Below are positions 61,990 through 64,000 of a DNA stretch of 64,000 nucleotides, one piece after another (positions within the stretch are counted from its first letter, which is position 1; every line of letters begins with the position of its first letter). Below the pieces are notes generated by a model. The model searched no databases, had not been told where the DNA came from, and worked only from the letters and a program-made list of their open reading frames with translations. The DNA is from Flagellatimonas centrodinii (lineage in GTDB: Bacteria; Pseudomonadota; Gammaproteobacteria; Nevskiales; Nevskiaceae), in the NCBI RefSeq assembly GCF_016918765.2, contig NZ_CP092105.1, forward strand, positions 1 through 64,000, read 5' to 3'. The position numbers were made by a program, and so were the translations under genes.

Positions 61990-63494
61990 AGCAACTTTCA
62001 TTCGCTGCGCTGATGGTGGCCGCGATGATGCCGGCCGCGGCTTATGCCGAGCGAGCAGCGATCGATCCATCCGTGATGCGCGGATCAATCCTCTCGGGCA
62101 GCGACTCAACGGGCGACGAGCTCCCAGACGCAACCTATGACCCCGGGGCGGGTGGGGGCTTCATCAATCCGGAGGACAACGATGGTGGTGGTGGCGGTCA
62201 AACGTCAATGACCGTTGACCTGGCAGCAGATGCCGCCCGATACACCGTCAACTACGATTCGCCCGCGCGAGTGACATGGACCTCCACGGGGGCAGCGTCA
62301 TGCAGCAATCCCGGTCAATCGCTCTTCAACGGAAACAGCCTGAACGGAAATAGAATCCTTGGCGCAGCTGCGGGAGAAAGATCATATACGTTCACTTGCT
62401 TTGATCCTGCCGGAGTCAGTCGCAGTGACACTGTCACAGTGACCGGCGTGCTACCACCAAGTACAAGAGTGGAGTTCATCGGTGGGGGTGTAGTTCGAAG
62501 CACGGTGAGCGTCTTCTCAAGCATTGTGACGAACCCAAACTTCCCTCCAATCGCTCGCCGAAACACTCCATATACCTACAGAGTTGTTGATGGAGAGGGA
62601 TTTCTTTGCCGGGCTTCTGGCGCTGGAGTGTCAAGTGAATGGTCAGGGGTCACGAATCAATTCCAGTACTCCCAGATACCTTCATCTGGAACGGTAGTAC
62701 CAGCTCAAACGCCAGTGCCCGGAACCAATCAAACGATCGCCTGCGGTCGATTTACAGAGAGGTCGCCATCGACGATCGTCGAGAAAGGCTTCATACCGGC
62801 CCACATGCGCGTGATTGATCGACTCGGGTTTCCAAGTCCTGGTGCAAGTATTGATACGCCATACGTGACCTTCGAGGCCCCGAGATACGCGCGTCCGAAT
62901 ACCTGCAGTGTCAGCTTCAATGGACAGCCTGCAGCGTTTCAGTACATCCCGGTAACCTTGGATGGTTCGGAAACAATGGACGGAATATCGGGATCCATGG
63001 TGGAGCTGTTGGAAGGCCAAGTCGTCGCTCCGCATGTGAGTTCCTCCATCGGGGAGCGAAATTACTCGATTGATGCCACTTGTACTGACGTATTTGGTGA
63101 TAGCAGCACTATCAGTTCAAGCGTTCGAATTCGCAATCAAGCGCCACAGCTGGCGATCGACAACTCGGCTGCGGATCGTCTCTACCTTCTGGCGAATGGC
63201 ATCGCGAACTATCGGTCGGTTGACGGCATCAGCGCCAGAATGCCATCTGGACAAGCAAACCAATCCCGTTGCTCATTGAGTGTAAACGGCGTTGCGCAGT
63301 TCACTGACAGGGCCAATGGTGGGTTCGGCGCCTTCCTTGACAACGACATGATCGCTGGAGGCTCAATTACAAATCAGCGGGTGCAGGCATGGTCGGTCCC
63401 AAAGAATCAGCTGCCGACCGGGCCGGTAAGCGTTCAGGCGAGCTGCACGGACATTGATGGGACGCACACTCTTTCGACTTCAGTATCGTTGTGA
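61986..63494 (+). CDS. Secreted beta-rich protein
   Basis: A 502-residue protein: signal peptide (residues 1-21), the motif shared with its neighbour, a Gly/Asp-rich stretch (EDNDGGGGGQT), then beta-strand-rich, Ig-like segments with spaced Cys (VTWTSTGAASCSNPG; YTFTCFDPAGVSRSDTVTV; CTDVFGDSSTISSSV). Probably an extracellular adhesin or surface protein. No named family. Confidence 0.65.
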   Translation: MKQLSFAALMVAAMMPAAAYAERAAIDPSVMRGSILSGSDSTGDELPDATYDPGAGGGFINPEDNDGGGGGQTSMTVDLAADAARYTVNYDSPARVTWTSTGAASCSNPGQSLFNGNSLNGNRILGAAAGERSYTFTCFDPAGVSRSDTVTVTGVLPPSTRVEFIGGGVVRSTVSVFSSIVTNPNFPPIARRNTPYTYRVVDGEGFLCRASGAGVSSEWSGVTNQFQYSQIPSSGTVVPAQTPVPGTNQTIACGRFTERSPSTIVEKGFIPAHMRVIDRLGFPSPGASIDTPYVTFEAPRYARPNTCSVSFNGQPAAFQYIPVTLDGSETMDGISGSMVELLEGQVVAPHVSSSIGERNYSIDATCTDVFGDSSTISSSVRIRNQAPQLAIDNSAADRLYLLANGIANYRSVDGISARMPSGQANQSRCSLSVNGVAQFTDRANGGFGAFLDNDMIAGGSITNQRVQAWSVPKNQLPTGPVSVQASCTDIDGTHTLSTSVSL

Positions 63495-63557
63495 TGTGAA
63501 TCCGGCGCCCAGATGATGTTGACGCTAGTCGCACGTCCGTGACGCCGCCAAGCGTTG

Positions 63558-63590
63558 GACAAAGGACGGGCAGAGGCCCGTCCTTTGTCA
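63558..63590. terminator. Perfect 13-bp hairpin terminator
   Basis: GACAAAGGACGGG, loop CAGAGG, CCCGTCCTTTGTC, with a T-rich 3' side. It ends the secreted-protein pair and may work in both directions. Confidence 0.85.
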
Positions 63591-63652
63591 TTCTGGGCCC
63601 TGCGGGGGGCAGGCACGTCTAAAGAGCTATCACTATCAAGTGGGGTTCTCAC

Positions 63653-64000
63653 GTGCGCATTCATTCCTTCATCGCTGGCGTAGCATTGCTGACCAGCTCC
63701 GCCGCCTGGTCGCAGACGATTCAATTCGCCAAAGGCACCTTCGCTGTCAATGAGGGGGCCGGCACGCTGAGCGTGGAGGTCGTACGGTCTGGCAACCTGG
63801 TCGGAGAGTCCTCTGTCACCTTCTCAACGTCTGGCGGCACTGCTACAGCCGGCGTTGACTTCACCGACATCAGTGGACGCCTCCTGTGGGCGAGTGGCGA
63901 TGGTGCGTCGAAGGCGATCTCGATCCCGATAACTGATGATGGCCTGTCTGAAGGTGACGAAACCTTCGGGGTCTCGCTATCCGATCCGACGGGCGCCGTT
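63653..64000 (+). CDS. Calx-beta domain exported protein, cut by the window end
   Basis: A GTG at 63653 opens a frame with no stop to the window end (116 residues seen). A signal peptide (IAGVALLTSSAAWSQ) is followed by a Calx-beta repeat: FAVNEGAGTLSVEVVRSGN, GTATAGVDFTDISGRLLW, ISIPITDDGLSEGDETFGVS. These calcium-binding beta units occur in large adhesins. The full protein is probably much longer. Confidence 0.8.
   Translation, partial: MRIHSFIAGVALLTSSAAWSQTIQFAKGTFAVNEGAGTLSVEVVRSGNLVGESSVTFSTSGGTATAGVDFTDISGRLLWASGDGASKAISIPITDDGLSEGDETFGVSLSDPTGAV

Overview
The window reads as part of a large conjugative plasmid or plasmid-like integrative element of a high-GC gammaproteobacterium. Evidence for a plasmid: two Rep_3-type replication initiators, each beside its own iteron array; three ParB-family proteins and one ParA; a canonical parS; a complete PRTRC cassette (ParB-related, ThiF-related); a TraU-like protein; and an R64-style type IVB (thin) pilus operon. 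A secreted protease with a GlyGly-CTERM tail and the type IVB pilus favour Gammaproteobacteria. I cannot name a species.

Layout. 0-3.4 kb: a CoiA-like protein, the first initiator (minus strand), and an iteron origin with a long inverted repeat. 3.4-8.4 kb: plasmid csrA, a run of small unknown genes, a WGR-like protein, a DUF559/Vsr-like nuclease, and an orphan NrdB. 8.4-16.9 kb: PRTRC genes in the order ThiF, ParB, E, C, then a parS, a ribbon-helix-helix protein, a second iteron origin with its initiator, then F, B and A (A has a full JAMM motif). 17-24.6 kb: secreted nuclease, HNH-like protein, SRAP peptidase, a coiled-coil lipoprotein, and a Tat-exported TraU-like protein. 24.6-34.9 kb: ParA/ParB, a DsbC/G-like membrane protein, SSB-like, sigma-70-like, RecA, RecD2-like helicase, and a KorB-like ParB. 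35.2-44.8 kb: small genes plus a metallopeptidase/VWA protein, a MoxR-type ATPase and a DUF3150-like protein. Seven of the gaps here carry an intergenic RNA leader of shared design. 44.8-47.4 kb: a winged-helix protein, a possible degenerate SprT-like protein, and an HD-domain membrane protein. 47.4-59.2 kb: pilus operon (PilL, N, O, an extra protein, P, Q, four PilS-like prepilins, R, another pseudopilin, PilV). 59.2-64 kb: a (Thr-Pro)n serine protease, two related secreted proteins, and the start of a Calx-beta protein.

The most unusual feature is the leader family at 35.2-41.7 kb. Each copy has five pairing segments, A-B-C-A'-D. A:A' with B:C makes one hairpin. B:D with C:A' makes a different one, usually followed by a T-run like an intrinsic terminator. 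The paired segments differ in sequence between copies but stay complementary, which points to selection on two competing RNA folds, like a transcription attenuator. A second network is a five-copy palindrome, ATTTCACWGTGAAAT, between 9.3 and 22.8 kb. It shares half-sites with parS and has the size of a KorB operator.

Together the genes cover replication, partition, an E1/JAMM/ubiquitin-like cassette, DNA repair, transcription control and mating-pair pili. No relaxase, coupling protein or VirB4-type ATPase is seen, so the transfer region is incomplete here.
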